DNA from: an uncultured Lacticaseibacillus sp. | GTDB taxonomy: Bacteria; Bacillota; Bacilli; Lactobacillales; Lactobacillaceae | Length of the DNA: 31,606 nucleotides | Reading direction: 5' to 3' | NCBI GenBank assembly: GCA_934293835.1 | Contig: CAKQZO010000005.1 | Coordinates: 1 to 31,606 of the forward strand | Part shown: positions 16,011 to 24,067 of the stretch, piece after piece | How positions within the stretch are numbered: position 1 is the first letter of the stretch | How the letters are laid out: every line of letters starts with the position of its first letter | Made by a program: the position numbers and the translations under genes | Notes under the pieces: generated by a model | Seen by the model: only the letters and a program-made list of their open reading frames with translations | What the model was told of the DNA's origin: nothing | Database searches by the model: none

Positions 16011-16024
16011 TGTAAACGGTTTAT
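16011..16024. promoter_or_regulatory. Candidate cre (CcpA) site upstream of the isomerase operon
   Basis: TGTAAACGGTTTAT matches the cre consensus TGWAANCGNTNWCA at 12 of 14 positions. It lies between the ROK kinase stop and the terminator. CcpA control of sialic acid use would be expected in a lactic acid bacterium. Confidence 0.45.
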
Positions 16025-16026
16025 TT

Positions 16027-16887
16027 TTATTTTTTTAAAAACGGGGTCACGGCCCCAATCAGCTGGGCATCATTCCCCAGCGCCGCAACACGCAGTTGCG
16101 TCTGGCGCAGTCCCTCGGGTAATAAGCGGTCTAACTCGGGCGCGATCAAATCCAATAAGTATTGGCCTTGTTGCGACACTGCCCCGCCGAGTACAAGCAC
16201 TGCTGGGTCCAACAACAAAACGATCGGGGCGAGGCCACTCGCAACGGTCGCCGCCCATGACTGCAACACAGCCATCATCGCGGCATCGCCTGCCTTAGCG
16301 CGGGCGAAGGCCTCAATCACGCTGATTCCCTGCGGTTGTAGCTGGGCCTGTAAGCGTAACGTTGCCGCCCGTTGTTCATAAGTCGTCTTGCTGGCACCGT
16401 CGTATAAGAGGTATCCCAGCGAGTTGGCCGTTCCGTGGGTGCCTTGCAACAGTTCTCCATTATGGTAATACGCCCCACCGATTCCTGTTCCCAAGGCAAC
16501 ACAATACACCGAGGCGATGCCTTGTGCCGCGCCGGCGATTTGCTCACTGAGTAGCGCCGCGGCCACATCGTTGACGACATGCGTCGGCTTGCCGCTCACC
16601 TCAGCCAAGGTGGCCTTGAGCGGTGTCCCTTGATAATTAGGAATGGTCGGCCCAGCGTATTGAATCGCCCCGTCTGCGCCGACGATTCCTGCCGTCGAGA
16701 CCCCCACTCCCGCAAGTGCCAACTTGGTTTGCAGCGCTCGGGTCACCCGTAAAAGCTGCTTCAAGATCGCACCATCGGCATTGTGGTCGGTCGAGACGAC
16801 CCCGCGGTGCGTAATGCTTCGGTCCTCTGCGACCACCCCATATTTGATCGTCGTACCCCCGACATCGAATGCTAAGAATCGTTTCAT
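16027..16887 (-). CDS. nanK: ROK-family sugar kinase, probable N-acetylmannosamine kinase
   Basis: Kinase of 286 residues. ATP-binding phosphate loop AFDVGGTTIKYG near residue 5, PNYQGTPLKATLAEVSGKPT near 92, VVNDVAAALLSEQ near 112 and adenosine-region GTGIGGAYYHNGELLQGT near 136 are present. The CGCGxxGC zinc motif of many ROK proteins is absent, and the usual GE-x-GH active-site stretch reads ANSLGYL. Both are departures to note, although zinc-less ROK kinases exist in Firmicutes. With NanA and NanE alongside, ManNAc is the likely substrate. The ATG at 16887 is spaced 9 bases from GGGGAG; an ATG at 16896 is too close to it. Confidence 0.8.
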   Translation of the reverse strand: MKRFLAFDVGGTTIKYGVVAEDRSITHRGVVSTDHNADGAILKQLLRVTRALQTKLALAGVGVSTAGIVGADGAIQYAGPTIPNYQGTPLKATLAEVSGKPTHVVNDVAAALLSEQIAGAAQGIASVYCVALGTGIGGAYYHNGELLQGTHGTANSLGYLLYDGASKTTYEQRAATLRLQAQLQPQGISVIEAFARAKAGDAAMMAVLQSWAATVASGLAPIVLLLDPAVLVLGGAVSQQGQYLLDLIAPELDRLLPEGLRQTQLRVAALGNDAQLIGAVTPFLKK

Positions 16888-16911
16888 CTCCGCCATCTCC
16901 CCTCACAATAT

Positions 16912-16925
16912 TGTAAGCGTCACCA
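16912..16925. promoter_or_regulatory. Candidate cre site at the nan minus-strand promoter
   Basis: TGTAAGCGTCACCA matches the cre consensus TGWAANCGNTNWCA at 12 of 14 positions. It touches the -10 box and transcription start of the ROK kinase promoter, a position where CcpA normally represses. Confidence 0.45.
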
Positions 16926-16953
16926 TCGTAGCACGTGGTAATGGTTTTCTCAA
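16925..16953 (-). promoter_or_regulatory. Promoter of the nan minus-strand operon
   Basis: Minus strand TTGAGA (16948-16953), 17 bases, TACGAT (16925-16930), about 38 bases upstream of the kinase start. Part of the 235-base divergent control region 16888-17122. Confidence 0.6.
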
Positions 16954-17009
16954 ATAAAAAATTTAAAAATTCTATATCCCTTGTCATTCAAGGCCAAATT
17001 GAACTATAT

Positions 17010-17022
17010 GAAAACAATTTTC
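17010..17022. promoter_or_regulatory. Inverted repeat, possible RpiR operator
   Basis: GAAAA-CAA-TTTTC, a perfect 5-3-5 inverted repeat 11 bases upstream of the nanA -35 box. GAAAACcATT, close to its left arm, recurs across the minus promoter -35 region, and another 5-5-5 repeat (CCTTG/CAAGG) is at 16979-16993. These are candidates for binding by the RpiR regulator. Confidence 0.35.
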
Positions 17023-17033
17023 TTTTCTCGGTA

Positions 17034-17062
17034 TTGATAAATTAGTTTTCGGGTGGTACATT
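17034..17062 (+). promoter_or_regulatory. Promoter of nanA-nanE
   Basis: TTGATA (17034-17039), a 17-base spacer and TACATT (17057-17062) make a good vegetative promoter, leaving a leader of about 55 bases before the ribosome site. Confidence 0.6.
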
Positions 17063-17122
17063 TTCCCTGCGGTTAACTTTTAGCGGAGATTACACCGACA
17101 AACTCTAGGGAGAGATATAATA

Positions 17123-17999
17123 ATGGCTAAAAAAACTCTATTCTGCATTAATGACAGCGTTTAACGAAGATGGTTCTTTCGACGATGCCGGTGTCCGCGC
17201 GATGGTACGCTACAACATCGATGTTAATCATATTGATGGCCTGTATGTCGGCGGCTCCACAGGCGAGGCTTTCATGATGAATACGGAAGAGCGCAAGCAC
17301 CTGTTCAAAATTGCTTTTGATGAAGCCGCCGGCCAGTGCGACATGATCGCGCAGGTTGGTTCGATCAACCTGAATGAGGCCAAAGAACTCGCCGACTACG
17401 CCGTCAACACCGTGGGTTACCAGACAATCTCCGCGGTCACACCATTCTACTACCCCTTCACCTTCGATCAGATCAAGGCTTACTATGATGCGATACTCGA
17501 AGGCCTCGATACCCAGCTGTTGATCTATTCACTGCCCGCTTTGACCGGGGTGTCGCTGACTGAAGAACAATTCGGTCAGCTGTTCGAGAATCCGAAGATC
17601 ATCGGCATCAAGTTCACGAACGCCGATTTTCTTCTATTAGAACGAGTGCGCAAAGCCTTCCCTGACAAACTCATCTACTTCGGCTCCGACGAAATGATGC
17701 TTTCTGCCTTAGCCTTAGGCGTCGATGGCGCGATTGGCTCCACCTTCAACCTCAACGCCAAGCGGGCCTTCGCCGAGATTGCCGCCTTTGAAGCCGGAGA
17801 TTCTGCCAAGGCACTGGCCTTACAACACGTCTCCAACGACTACATCATGGACACGATCGCCAACGACTTGTATCCAACCATCAAGTTACTCTTCCACGAG
17901 GCAGGCGTCGACGCTGGTATCTGCCGCAAGCCGATGCACGCGCCAACACCAGAGATGAAAGCCGGGGCCGCCAAGATCTACGCCAAATACTTCAAGTAA
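17123..17999 (+). CDS. nanA: N-acetylneuraminate lyase NanA, apparent frameshift at codon 3-5
   Basis: Cleaves N-acetylneuraminate to ManNAc and pyruvate. Seen in the intact frame: GLYVGGSTGEAF, AVTPFYYPF, the catalytic tyrosine region LLIYSLPALTGV and the Schiff-base lysine in IIGIKFTNADF. The ribosome site AGGGAGAG serves the ATG at 17123, but this frame stops at 17162-17164 (MAKKTLFC...). Removing one A from the A7 run at 17129-17135 would give MAKKLYSALMTAFNED, the normal NanA start with barrel strand 1. As written, the only in-frame start is ATG 17151, which has no ribosome site and lacks those residues. Sequencing error, true mutation or slippage are all possible. Confidence 0.9.
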
Positions 18000-18030
18000 C
18001 CCATTCTGATAAGAAAAGAGTCATCGTGTT

Positions 18031-18720
18031 ATGCAAAATTCATTCCTTCAACAAGTTCAAGGCCAGCTGATCGTCTCCTGCCAGGCATTACCCGAAGAAC
18101 CGCTACACAGCTCATTCATCATGGCCCGAATGGCGCGTGCCGCCAAGCTAGCCGGGGCCCCTGCGATTCGCGCAAACTCCGTCGTCGATATCCAAGCGAT
18201 TCAAGACGAAACCAGCCTGCCGGTTATCGGAATCAACAAACACGTCTACAAAGACGCCGAGACTTTCATCACCCCGACTCTACAAGACATGCGCGCCGTC
18301 GCGGCCACCGGTTGTGCGGTGGTGGCCGTCGAAGTCACCGGTCGCACCCGACCGAGCAACGAGTCTTTGGCCGCCGATGTCCAGGCGTTTCGCGCGGAGT
18401 TCCCTGACACGCTGTTGATGGCCGACACGGCCACGCTTGCTAACGTCCACGAAGCGGCTGACCTAGGCTTTGATATCATCGGCACCACCATGCACGGCTA
18501 CACCGCCGATACGGAAGGTATGAACATCGCCGACGACGATTTTGCTTACCTCAAGGCCGTCTTAAAGGCCACAGAGCGGCCAATCATCGCCGAAGGCAAG
18601 GTCGATACCCCCGAGAAGCTACGGCGGTGCATGGACCTGGGTGTCCACGCTGTCGTGGTTGGCGGCGCGATCACCCGACCACTAGAGATCGCCCAACGCT
18701 TTATCGCGGCGCTCGATTAA
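18031..18720 (+). CDS. nanE: N-acetylmannosamine-6-phosphate 2-epimerase NanE
   Basis: Converts ManNAc-6-P to GlcNAc-6-P, linking sialic acid to amino-sugar breakdown. TIM barrel of 229 residues, normal length. Seen: LIVSCQALPEEPLH near residue 12, GAPAIRANSV near 36, LPVIGINK near 61, LLMADTATLANVHEAADLGF near 130, DIIGTTMHGYT near 150, IIAEGKVDTPEKL near 188 and VVVGGAITRP near 210, which is the phosphate site. It lies 31 bases after nanA with a modest ribosome site (GAAAAGAG) and ahead of a strong terminator. nagA and nagB, needed next, are not in the window. Confidence 0.95.
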   Translation: MQNSFLQQVQGQLIVSCQALPEEPLHSSFIMARMARAAKLAGAPAIRANSVVDIQAIQDETSLPVIGINKHVYKDAETFITPTLQDMRAVAATGCAVVAVEVTGRTRPSNESLAADVQAFRAEFPDTLLMADTATLANVHEAADLGFDIIGTTMHGYTADTEGMNIADDDFAYLKAVLKATERPIIAEGKVDTPEKLRRCMDLGVHAVVVGGAITRPLEIAQRFIAALD

Positions 18721-18731
18721 GTCCCACATAC

Positions 18732-18778
18732 CCCTTCACCCCACGATTCCGAATCGCGGGGTGAAGGGTTTTTATTTC
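18732..18778 (+). terminator. Terminator of nanA-nanE
   Basis: CCCTTCACCCC pairs with GGGGTGAAGGG over an inner CGATTC/GAATCG stem, followed by TTTTTATTTCTT. Confidence 0.92.
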
Positions 18779-18793
18779 TTATCTTCTCCGCCC

Positions 18794-18822
18794 TTGCACC
18801 CCTCATACAAATCAGCGACAAT
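18794..18822 (+). promoter_or_regulatory. Candidate promoter of the AlkD-like gene
   Basis: TTGCAC (18794-18799), 17 bases, GACAAT (18817-18822), about 20 bases upstream of the start. Confidence 0.4.
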
Positions 18823-18843
18823 ATAGCTTCAGGAGGTGCTTCC

Positions 18844-19485
18844 ATGCTCGATTTCACATTCCACGGCGATGCTGATAACGCGGCCGCCATGGCCGCTTAC
18901 ATGCGCAACCAGTTTCCTTTCGTCGGCCTCAAGACCCCGGCGCGCAAGGCGCAGACGAAGCCCCTGTTGCAGGCCAGCAAGACGTGGCCTACCGCTCAGG
19001 TGCTAGCGGCCGTCGCCACGCTTTACGCCCGGCCCGAGCGCGAATATCAATATGCCGCCATCGCCTTGGCGCGGTATCATGTGCGCCAGTACTCCTTGGC
19101 AGACATCCAGACATTGGCAGGCTACGTCCCCCAGAAGGCCTGGTGGGATTCGGTCGACTCTTGGCGGCCGTTATTTTGGGACTATCTAAGCTTACATCCC
19201 GACCAGCGCGCAGCCGTCTGGCAACTATTCTTCGGGCAAGCCGACTTCTGGCTGCGGCGGGTCGCAATCACCTTACAACTGGCGGCCAAGGCCGATACCG
19301 ATGTTGACCTGCTGACCGCGGCCATCGATGCCGACCTGACTACACCGGAATTTTTCATTCAAAAAGCGATCGGTTGGGCCTTGCGCCAGCATAGCAAGGT
19401 CGATGCGGATTGGGTGCGCAGCTTCATCGCGGCCCGGCCAGAGCTGTCCAAGTTGGCGCTACGCGAAGGCAGCAAATATTTGTGA
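18844..19485 (+). CDS. DNA alkylation repair protein (AlkD-like glycosylase)
   Basis: HEAT-repeat-like DNA glycosylase that removes bulky or cationic N3/N7-alkylated bases. The 213-residue, helix-rich protein has the family motifs FPFVGLKTPARKA near residue 24, REYQYAAIALA near 65, the catalytic-pocket KAWWDSVD (Trp and Asp, near 97) and FWLRRVAITLQL (Arg, near 135), and a C-terminal FIQKAIGWALRQHSK near 170. The ATG at 18844 follows CAGGAGGTG. It stands alone between two terminated units. With ogt at 8434 this makes two separate alkylation-repair genes in the window; only ogt shows an SOS-like box. Confidence 0.92.
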   Translation: MLDFTFHGDADNAAAMAAYMRNQFPFVGLKTPARKAQTKPLLQASKTWPTAQVLAAVATLYARPEREYQYAAIALARYHVRQYSLADIQTLAGYVPQKAWWDSVDSWRPLFWDYLSLHPDQRAAVWQLFFGQADFWLRRVAITLQLAAKADTDVDLLTAAIDADLTTPEFFIQKAIGWALRQHSKVDADWVRSFIAARPELSKLALREGSKYL

Positions 19486-19545
19486 TTTCTCCCCCATGAG
19501 ATCGTTAGTGCGCTACAATATAACGTAAAATCGATTTCTGGAGGA

Positions 19546-19559
19546 GTTTCACGTGAAAC
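19546..19559. promoter_or_regulatory. parS-like ParB-binding site 2
   Basis: GTTTCACGTGAAAC, a perfect 14-base palindrome identical to the core of the bacterial parS consensus (flanks A and G rather than T and A). It overlaps the ribosome site and GTG start of the metallophosphoesterase gene; parS sites within or at gene starts are known in other Firmicutes. Confidence 0.72.
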
Positions 19560-20875
19560 GTACACTTGCCATCCTCATCAGCATGCTCGCCATGTTGCTT
19601 TTCGCCAGCACCTTAGTCCATTACTATCCGCAGGCCACCGACCACGCGCCGCAACTGACCACCACGTCACACCCGGTGCTTTGGGTCACCAGCGACACGC
19701 ATTTCATCGCGCCTAGCCTGCACGACCAGCACCGCGCTTGGCAAAACATCGAAGGCACCGCGGCCGGCAAGGACATGGACGACCAGCCGGTCGCGTTGAA
19801 AGCCTTCGTCGCAGCGGCGTTGAAGGCGCGCCCGACAGCAGTCGTCATCACCGGCGACGTGACGTTCAACGGCGAGCTATCCTCTGCCAAGAGCATCGCC
19901 AGGCGGCTTGCACCACTCACCAAGGCTGGCATCCACCTACTCGTGATTCCCGGCAACCACGACATCTACGACGGCTGGGCGCGCCAATACAAGGGCAATC
20001 GCCAACTCCAGACTACCCAGATCAGCCCCGATGATTGGCGCCAGATTTTCCACGACGGTTATGCCAACGAGACCTCAGAAGACGCCGACTCGCTGAGTTA
20101 CGCGGTAAACTTGAACCATGACTACCAGCTACTGATGCTCGACGACAACATCTACACGGTCCAGCCGGCGACGATTCAGCCAACCACAGGCGGGCGCCTA
20201 CGTTCCAGCACGCTGAGCTGGCTGCGCCAGCAACTCGTGAAAGCTCACCGAGACGGCCGACAGACGCTCGTGTTCATGCACCACAACTTGTATGACCATA
20301 ACCAACATGCGGAAGGTTGGACGCTGGAAAACGCCGGCGCCTTGCGCAAGCTACTTGCTGACTACCGGGTGCCGGTCGTCTTCTCCGGCCACATCCACGC
20401 CCAAGACATCACGGCAGACCCTGACGGCCGCTACGCCACCAAAGAGATCACCTCCGCCAGTTTTACCGAGACGCCAGGCATCTACGGCGTGGTTGATTTG
20501 ACGCCCCATCACCTGGCCTACCACACCGTCGCCCAAGACCTCACCCCGGTGCTGTCTGCGGCGCAGAAAAAGACCCCGCTGGCACATTACCAGCGTCACT
20601 TGAAGCACCTTTTCATAGACGACCAGGCTCTGCCGATCGTCTGGCAAGAAGCCAAGGACGCCGGACTGCAAGGCGCCGACCTGCGCAACGCGGCCACCTT
20701 CTTGGCAGAGCTGAACTGGCGCTTCTTCTCCGGCAACGATTCTGGCAGTCCGGCGGCGCTGCAGCAAATGCCCGGTTATCGAGCGGTCATGGGCAATGCT
20801 CACCTGCGCCGGCGGGCACAGGCGCTACTTCAGGATAAGAACCTTCCCGACCACCAGCTCAACTTGAATTACTAG
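19553..20875 (+). CDS. Membrane-anchored or secreted metallophosphoesterase
   Basis: Protein of 440 residues. An N-terminal signal/anchor (MKRTLAILISMLAMLLFAS, then a polar region) exports the enzyme; no LPXTG is seen. The calcineurin-type dimetal site is complete: SDTHF near residue 47, ITGDVTFNGE near 100, PGNHDIYDGW near 137, MHHNLYDH near 243 and FSGHIHAQD near 280. A C-terminal helical region of about 130 residues follows, of unknown role. GTG start at 19553 after GGAGGAG. It may act on extracellular phosphoesters such as nucleotides or teichoic acid; the substrate is not predictable. A -10-like TACAAT lies near 19515. Confidence 0.85.
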   Translation: MKRTLAILISMLAMLLFASTLVHYYPQATDHAPQLTTTSHPVLWVTSDTHFIAPSLHDQHRAWQNIEGTAAGKDMDDQPVALKAFVAAALKARPTAVVITGDVTFNGELSSAKSIARRLAPLTKAGIHLLVIPGNHDIYDGWARQYKGNRQLQTTQISPDDWRQIFHDGYANETSEDADSLSYAVNLNHDYQLLMLDDNIYTVQPATIQPTTGGRLRSSTLSWLRQQLVKAHRDGRQTLVFMHHNLYDHNQHAEGWTLENAGALRKLLADYRVPVVFSGHIHAQDITADPDGRYATKEITSASFTETPGIYGVVDLTPHHLAYHTVAQDLTPVLSAAQKKTPLAHYQRHLKHLFIDDQALPIVWQEAKDAGLQGADLRNAATFLAELNWRFFSGNDSGSPAALQQMPGYRAVMGNAHLRRRAQALLQDKNLPDHQLNLNY

Positions 20876-20972
20876 GCGGTTAAGAATTTTCAAAGGCCAA
20901 GCATAATATTCGCGTTGCAAGCGGCGTCATGATATATTTAATTCATCGATAGTCACAAAGTACTGTCGTCTT

Positions 20973-21005
20973 ACGCCACCCCGCGCAGGGTGGCGTCTTT
21001 TTTTG
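20973..21005 (+). terminator. Terminator downstream of the metallophosphoesterase
   Basis: ACGCCACCC, 6-base loop, GGGTGGCGT, then CTTTTTTTTG. It lies 97 bases after the stop codon, and that gap contains promoter-like sequences. Confidence 0.9.
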
Positions 21006-21013
21006 CGCTTGGC

Positions 21014-21063
21014 GGCACAAGCAAGGGACTGTGACAAAACGCCACAGCCCCTTTCATGTGCCC
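21014..21063 (-). terminator. Long hairpin downstream of mmuP
   Basis: GGCACA...AAGGG-CTGTG, loop, CACAG-CCCCTT...TGTGCC: an imperfect stem of about 17 pairs located 41 bases after the mmuP stop. The T-run on the minus strand is weak (TTGCTTG), so termination is probable rather than certain. Confidence 0.55.
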
Positions 21064-21103
21064 GAATATTCCAGTGATGTTACGTTCCAAAAGACTGGCA
21101 CAG

Positions 21104-22483
21104 TTACTTATCCTTGCGTCTCCGCCAATACTCACGCGCATAATAAAACCCGTAGCATAAGAGCACGAACGGCACCATGTAGTATAACGATGGCCGCTGT
21201 GTGGGATCGAACACCACTAGCACGCAAGACAACAGACTCATGCCAAACGCCGCCCAAGGCACCACCGGATACCACGGCATCTTGAACTTCAGATCGGCGA
21301 CTTGGTGGCCTTCCGCCAGCCAGCGCTTGCGGAAATTCAGCGCGGATAGCGCGATGACCATCCAGACAATCACAACCGCCAAGCCGGAGATCGACACCAA
21401 TACGAGGTAGACGGTGTCTGCGGCGACGACGCTGGACAACAGCGCCAAGATCCCGCCGATCATGCTGAGACCCAGCGCCCGCATCGGCACGCCATGCGCG
21501 TTGGTCTGCGCATATTTGCGGCTGATCATGCCTTCGTTGGCTAGCGACCACAGCATCCGCGTCGATGCGTACAGCCCCGAGTTGGCCGCGGACATAATCG
21601 CCGTCAAGACGACGAAATTCATGATGTCGCCGGCATACGGGAGACCAATGCTTTCGAAAACGAGCACGAACGGACTCTTGGTCACTCCGGCCTGCTGCCA
21701 AGGAATCAAGGCGGCCATCACAAAGATGCTCCCGATGAAAAAAATCACCAGCCGCAACAGCGTCGTGTGGATCGCCTTAGGAATGTTGTGGGCCGGGTCT
21801 TTGGTTTCGCCTGCGGTGACCCCGATCAGCTCAGTGCCGGAAAAGGCAAAGTTCACAGTCAACATCGTGGTGAATACGCCTTTGAACCCGGTGGGAAACA
21901 CACCGTCTTTGATGAGATTATGCAGGCCCGGCGCCCCTTTGCCTCCAGCTATCGGCAAGATGCCAACGATCGCCAACGCCCCCAAGACGATGAATACGAT
22001 GATCGCCACCACTTTGATGCTGGAAAACCAGAACTCCGCCTCACCGAAGAAGCGCACCGAAAGCGCGTTGACGGTGAAAATCACTGCCATGAACAAGGCG
22101 CTCCACACCCAGGTCGGGCTGTGCGGGAACCACGTCCGCATGATCAAACCCGCAGCGGTGAACTCCGAGCCCAAAGCCACCGTCCAGGTCAGCCAATACA
22201 AGATTGCTGTCGTGAACCCCGTGCCAGGGCCGATGAACTTGTCGGCGTACACGTGAAACGAGCCAGTTTCCGGCATCGCGACGGACAATTCGCCCAGGCA
22301 CAACATCACTAAGTAAACCACGACTGCCCCGAGCGCATACGCGAGGATCGTGCCGATAGGACCGGCCTGATGAATTGTGTATCCAGAGCTGAGAAACAGC
22401 CCCGTGCCGATGACCCCGCCTAGGGAGATCATCAACAAGTGCCGCGATTCCATTTTTCGTTCAAGTTGTGTGTGTGCTGCCAA
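21104..22483 (-). CDS. mmuP: Amino acid permease, probable S-methylmethionine transporter MmuP
   Basis: APC-superfamily permease of 459 residues with 12 membrane segments. The N-terminal [20 protein letters not shown] near residue 14 and [20 protein letters not shown] near 64 are typical of the amino acid transporter (AAT) family. Its divergent partner is homocysteine S-methyltransferase mmuM, the usual MmuP/MmuM pairing, so S-methylmethionine is the likely substrate, though other amino acids cannot be excluded. A TTG start at 22483 is favoured by AGGGGAC upstream; the next in-frame ATG is 10 codons later. It should import the methyl donor used by MmuM. Confidence 0.85.
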   Translation of the reverse strand: MAAHTQLERKMESRHLLMISLGGVIGTGLFLSSGYTIHQAGPIGTILAYALGAVVVYLVMLCLGELSVAMPETGSFHVYADKFIGPGTGFTTAILYWLTWTVALGSEFTAAGLIMRTWFPHSPTWVWSALFMAVIFTVNALSVRFFGEAEFWFSSIKVVAIIVFIVLGALAIVGILPIAGGKGAPGLHNLIKDGVFPTGFKGVFTTMLTVNFAFSGTELIGVTAGETKDPAHNIPKAIHTTLLRLVIFFIGSIFVMAALIPWQQAGVTKSPFVLVFESIGLPYAGDIMNFVVLTAIMSAANSGLYASTRMLWSLANEGMISRKYAQTNAHGVPMRALGLSMIGGILALLSSVVAADTVYLVLVSISGLAVVIVWMVIALSALNFRKRWLAEGHQVADLKFKMPWYPVVPWAAFGMSLLSCVLVVFDPTQRPSLYYMVPFVLLCYGFYYAREYWRRRKDK

Positions 22484-22593
22484 AATATCGTCCCCTAATG
22501 ATAATGTGAGCGACCGCCATCAAGTTGCGTGCAGTCGATAATTAGATTAACATTAAGTACCAGTGAAAGTAAAAAAAGAAATCAGGTGTTTTT

Positions 22594-23526
22594 ATGCCCA
22601 CGCTCAATGACTTGCTCAACCATCAGCATTTTCTGATCAACGACGGCGCCATGGCGACCGAATTAGAAAAGGCCGGGGTCGACACCAACAACGCGCTGTG
22701 GTCGGCGATGGCGCTGATCACCGATCCGCAGGCAGTCGTCGCCGTTCACCGCAGCTACTTCGAGGCCGGCGCCAACATCGCCACGACCAATTCTTATCAG
22801 GCCAACCCGCAGGCCTTCGCCGCGCTGGGAATGACCGCGGCCGCTTCCGATCGTCTGATTCAACAAACCGTCGCGCTGGCCCAACAGGCCCGCCGCGACT
22901 ACCTCGTGACGCATCCACAACGCGCAGGCGACTTGCTGATTGCAGGCTCGATTGGGCCCTACGGCGCTTATCTTGCCGATGGTAGCGAATATACCGGCGA
23001 CTACGCCCTCACCGGCAGGCAATACCACGACTTCCACCGGCGCCGCCTACAACTTTTGGCCGCGACGGGGGCGGATTTCTTCGCCTTAGAGACGATGCCT
23101 AACATCCAAGAACTCCAAGCATTGCTCGGCCTGCTTCACGCCGAGTTTCCGACCATGACCGCCTGGGCGTCGCTGTCTGTGGGCGACTACCACGATCGCC
23201 TGTGCGATGGGACGCCGCTTACCACTGTTTGTCGCCTCTTGAACGCCAGCGACCAGATCCGCGCAATCGGTATCAACTGTACCGCGATGACCAACGTCAC
23301 CGCCACGCTTGCCACCTTGCGCCCGCTCACGGACAAGCCGATCGTGGTTTATCCCAACAACGGCGACCGGTATGACCCGAGTGATAAGTCTTGGCACAGT
23401 AATCCCGACGCCCCGAGCTTCGCTACGCTTGCGCCGCAATGGCAACAAGCTGGGGCCAGCATCATCGGTGGCTGTTGCCGGACAACACCCGCGGACATCC
23501 AGGCCATCGCGCAAAGCTGCCGCTGA
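22594..23526 (+). CDS. mmuM: Homocysteine S-methyltransferase MmuM
   Basis: Transfers a methyl group from S-methylmethionine (or SAM) to homocysteine, giving methionine. TIM barrel of 310 residues, normal length. Zinc ligands are visible: GINCTAM near residue 227 and GGCCRTTPADI near 292. N-terminal LINDGAMATELEKAGVDTNN near 13 and GANIATTNSYQ near 57 match the family, as does IAGSIGPYGAYL near 115. The ATG at 22594 follows AGGTG. A candidate promoter TTGCGT-N17-TAACAT lies about 60 bases upstream in the 110-base gap shared with mmuP. No S-box or T-box leader fits in that gap. Confidence 0.93.
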   Translation: MPTLNDLLNHQHFLINDGAMATELEKAGVDTNNALWSAMALITDPQAVVAVHRSYFEAGANIATTNSYQANPQAFAALGMTAAASDRLIQQTVALAQQARRDYLVTHPQRAGDLLIAGSIGPYGAYLADGSEYTGDYALTGRQYHDFHRRRLQLLAATGADFFALETMPNIQELQALLGLLHAEFPTMTAWASLSVGDYHDRLCDGTPLTTVCRLLNASDQIRAIGINCTAMTNVTATLATLRPLTDKPIVVYPNNGDRYDPSDKSWHSNPDAPSFATLAPQWQQAGASIIGGCCRTTPADIQAIAQSCR

Positions 23527-23540
23527 GCTCGATGGCATGC

Positions 23541-23567
23541 AAAAAGGCCACGTGACGTGGCCTTTTT
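23541..23567. terminator. Bidirectional terminator between mmuM and the YxeA-like gene
   Basis: AAAAAGGCCACG, TGA, CGTGGCCTTTTT: a 12-pair perfect stem with T-runs on both strands, placed between convergent genes. Confidence 0.92.
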
Positions 23568-23575
23568 GATTGTGC

Positions 23576-23965
23576 TTATTTCAATGCGTTCAATGCGGCT
23601 GTTGGGACATCCGTCTTGGCGACGGTGTGCAAGCCCTTGGTCACGTGCTTGGCCGAGACTTGGGCGGTCACGTAGCTGCCTTGCGTCAATGGCGTCGGCT
23701 GTGTGCTTTCCGCGGAATCCCAGCCCACATGCTTCACCTTGCCGTTCTTATCGGCCCAGGTGAAGTCGTAGCTATAATAATACACCTGCTGGCCATTTTT
23801 CTTGTAGTCGCCACCGTCGTCGGTCTTGGACTTGTGCTTGACCGGAGTCGGCACGATCGCATAATTCGTCGTACCGTTGTATGTCGAGTTCCAGTATGAG
23901 TATGCCTTGTAGCCGCCGAACGCGACGATGACTAAGATGATGATACCGATGATCGCTTTGCGCAT
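23576..23965 (-). CDS. YxeA-family (DUF1093) exported protein
   Basis: Small protein of 129 residues with an N-terminal membrane anchor or signal (MRKAIIGIIILVIVAFGGYK) and an extracytoplasmic domain. The pattern YAIVPTPVK, then VYYYSYDFTWADKNGKVK and a C-terminal QGSYVTAQVSAKHV, fits the YxeA family, which has an OB-like fold. Such proteins are often encoded near ABC transporters, but none is adjacent here. Start ATG at 23965 after AGGAGGG. No cysteine, so it is not a lipoprotein. Function of the family is unknown. Confidence 0.8.
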   Translation of the reverse strand: MRKAIIGIIILVIVAFGGYKAYSYWNSTYNGTTNYAIVPTPVKHKSKTDDGGDYKKNGQQVYYYSYDFTWADKNGKVKHVGWDSAESTQPTPLTQGSYVTAQVSAKHVTKGLHTVAKTDVPTAALNALK

Positions 23966-24067
23966 AATGATCGCCCTCCTGATTAATTCGTAACCTCATT
24001 ATCGCACGCCGCATCGCGCAAACGCCACGAACAGTTTTGTCACCTCAGACACTGAATCGTCACCCGC

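Noticed and set aside
17010..17022. cre site at GAAAACAATTTTC
   Set aside because: It lacks the central CG and the final CA of the consensus. It fits better as a simple inverted repeat, so it is listed as a possible RpiR operator.
22248..22258. Third parS site (ACACGTGAAAC)
   Set aside because: Only one half matches; it lies inside mmuP and encodes conserved residues.
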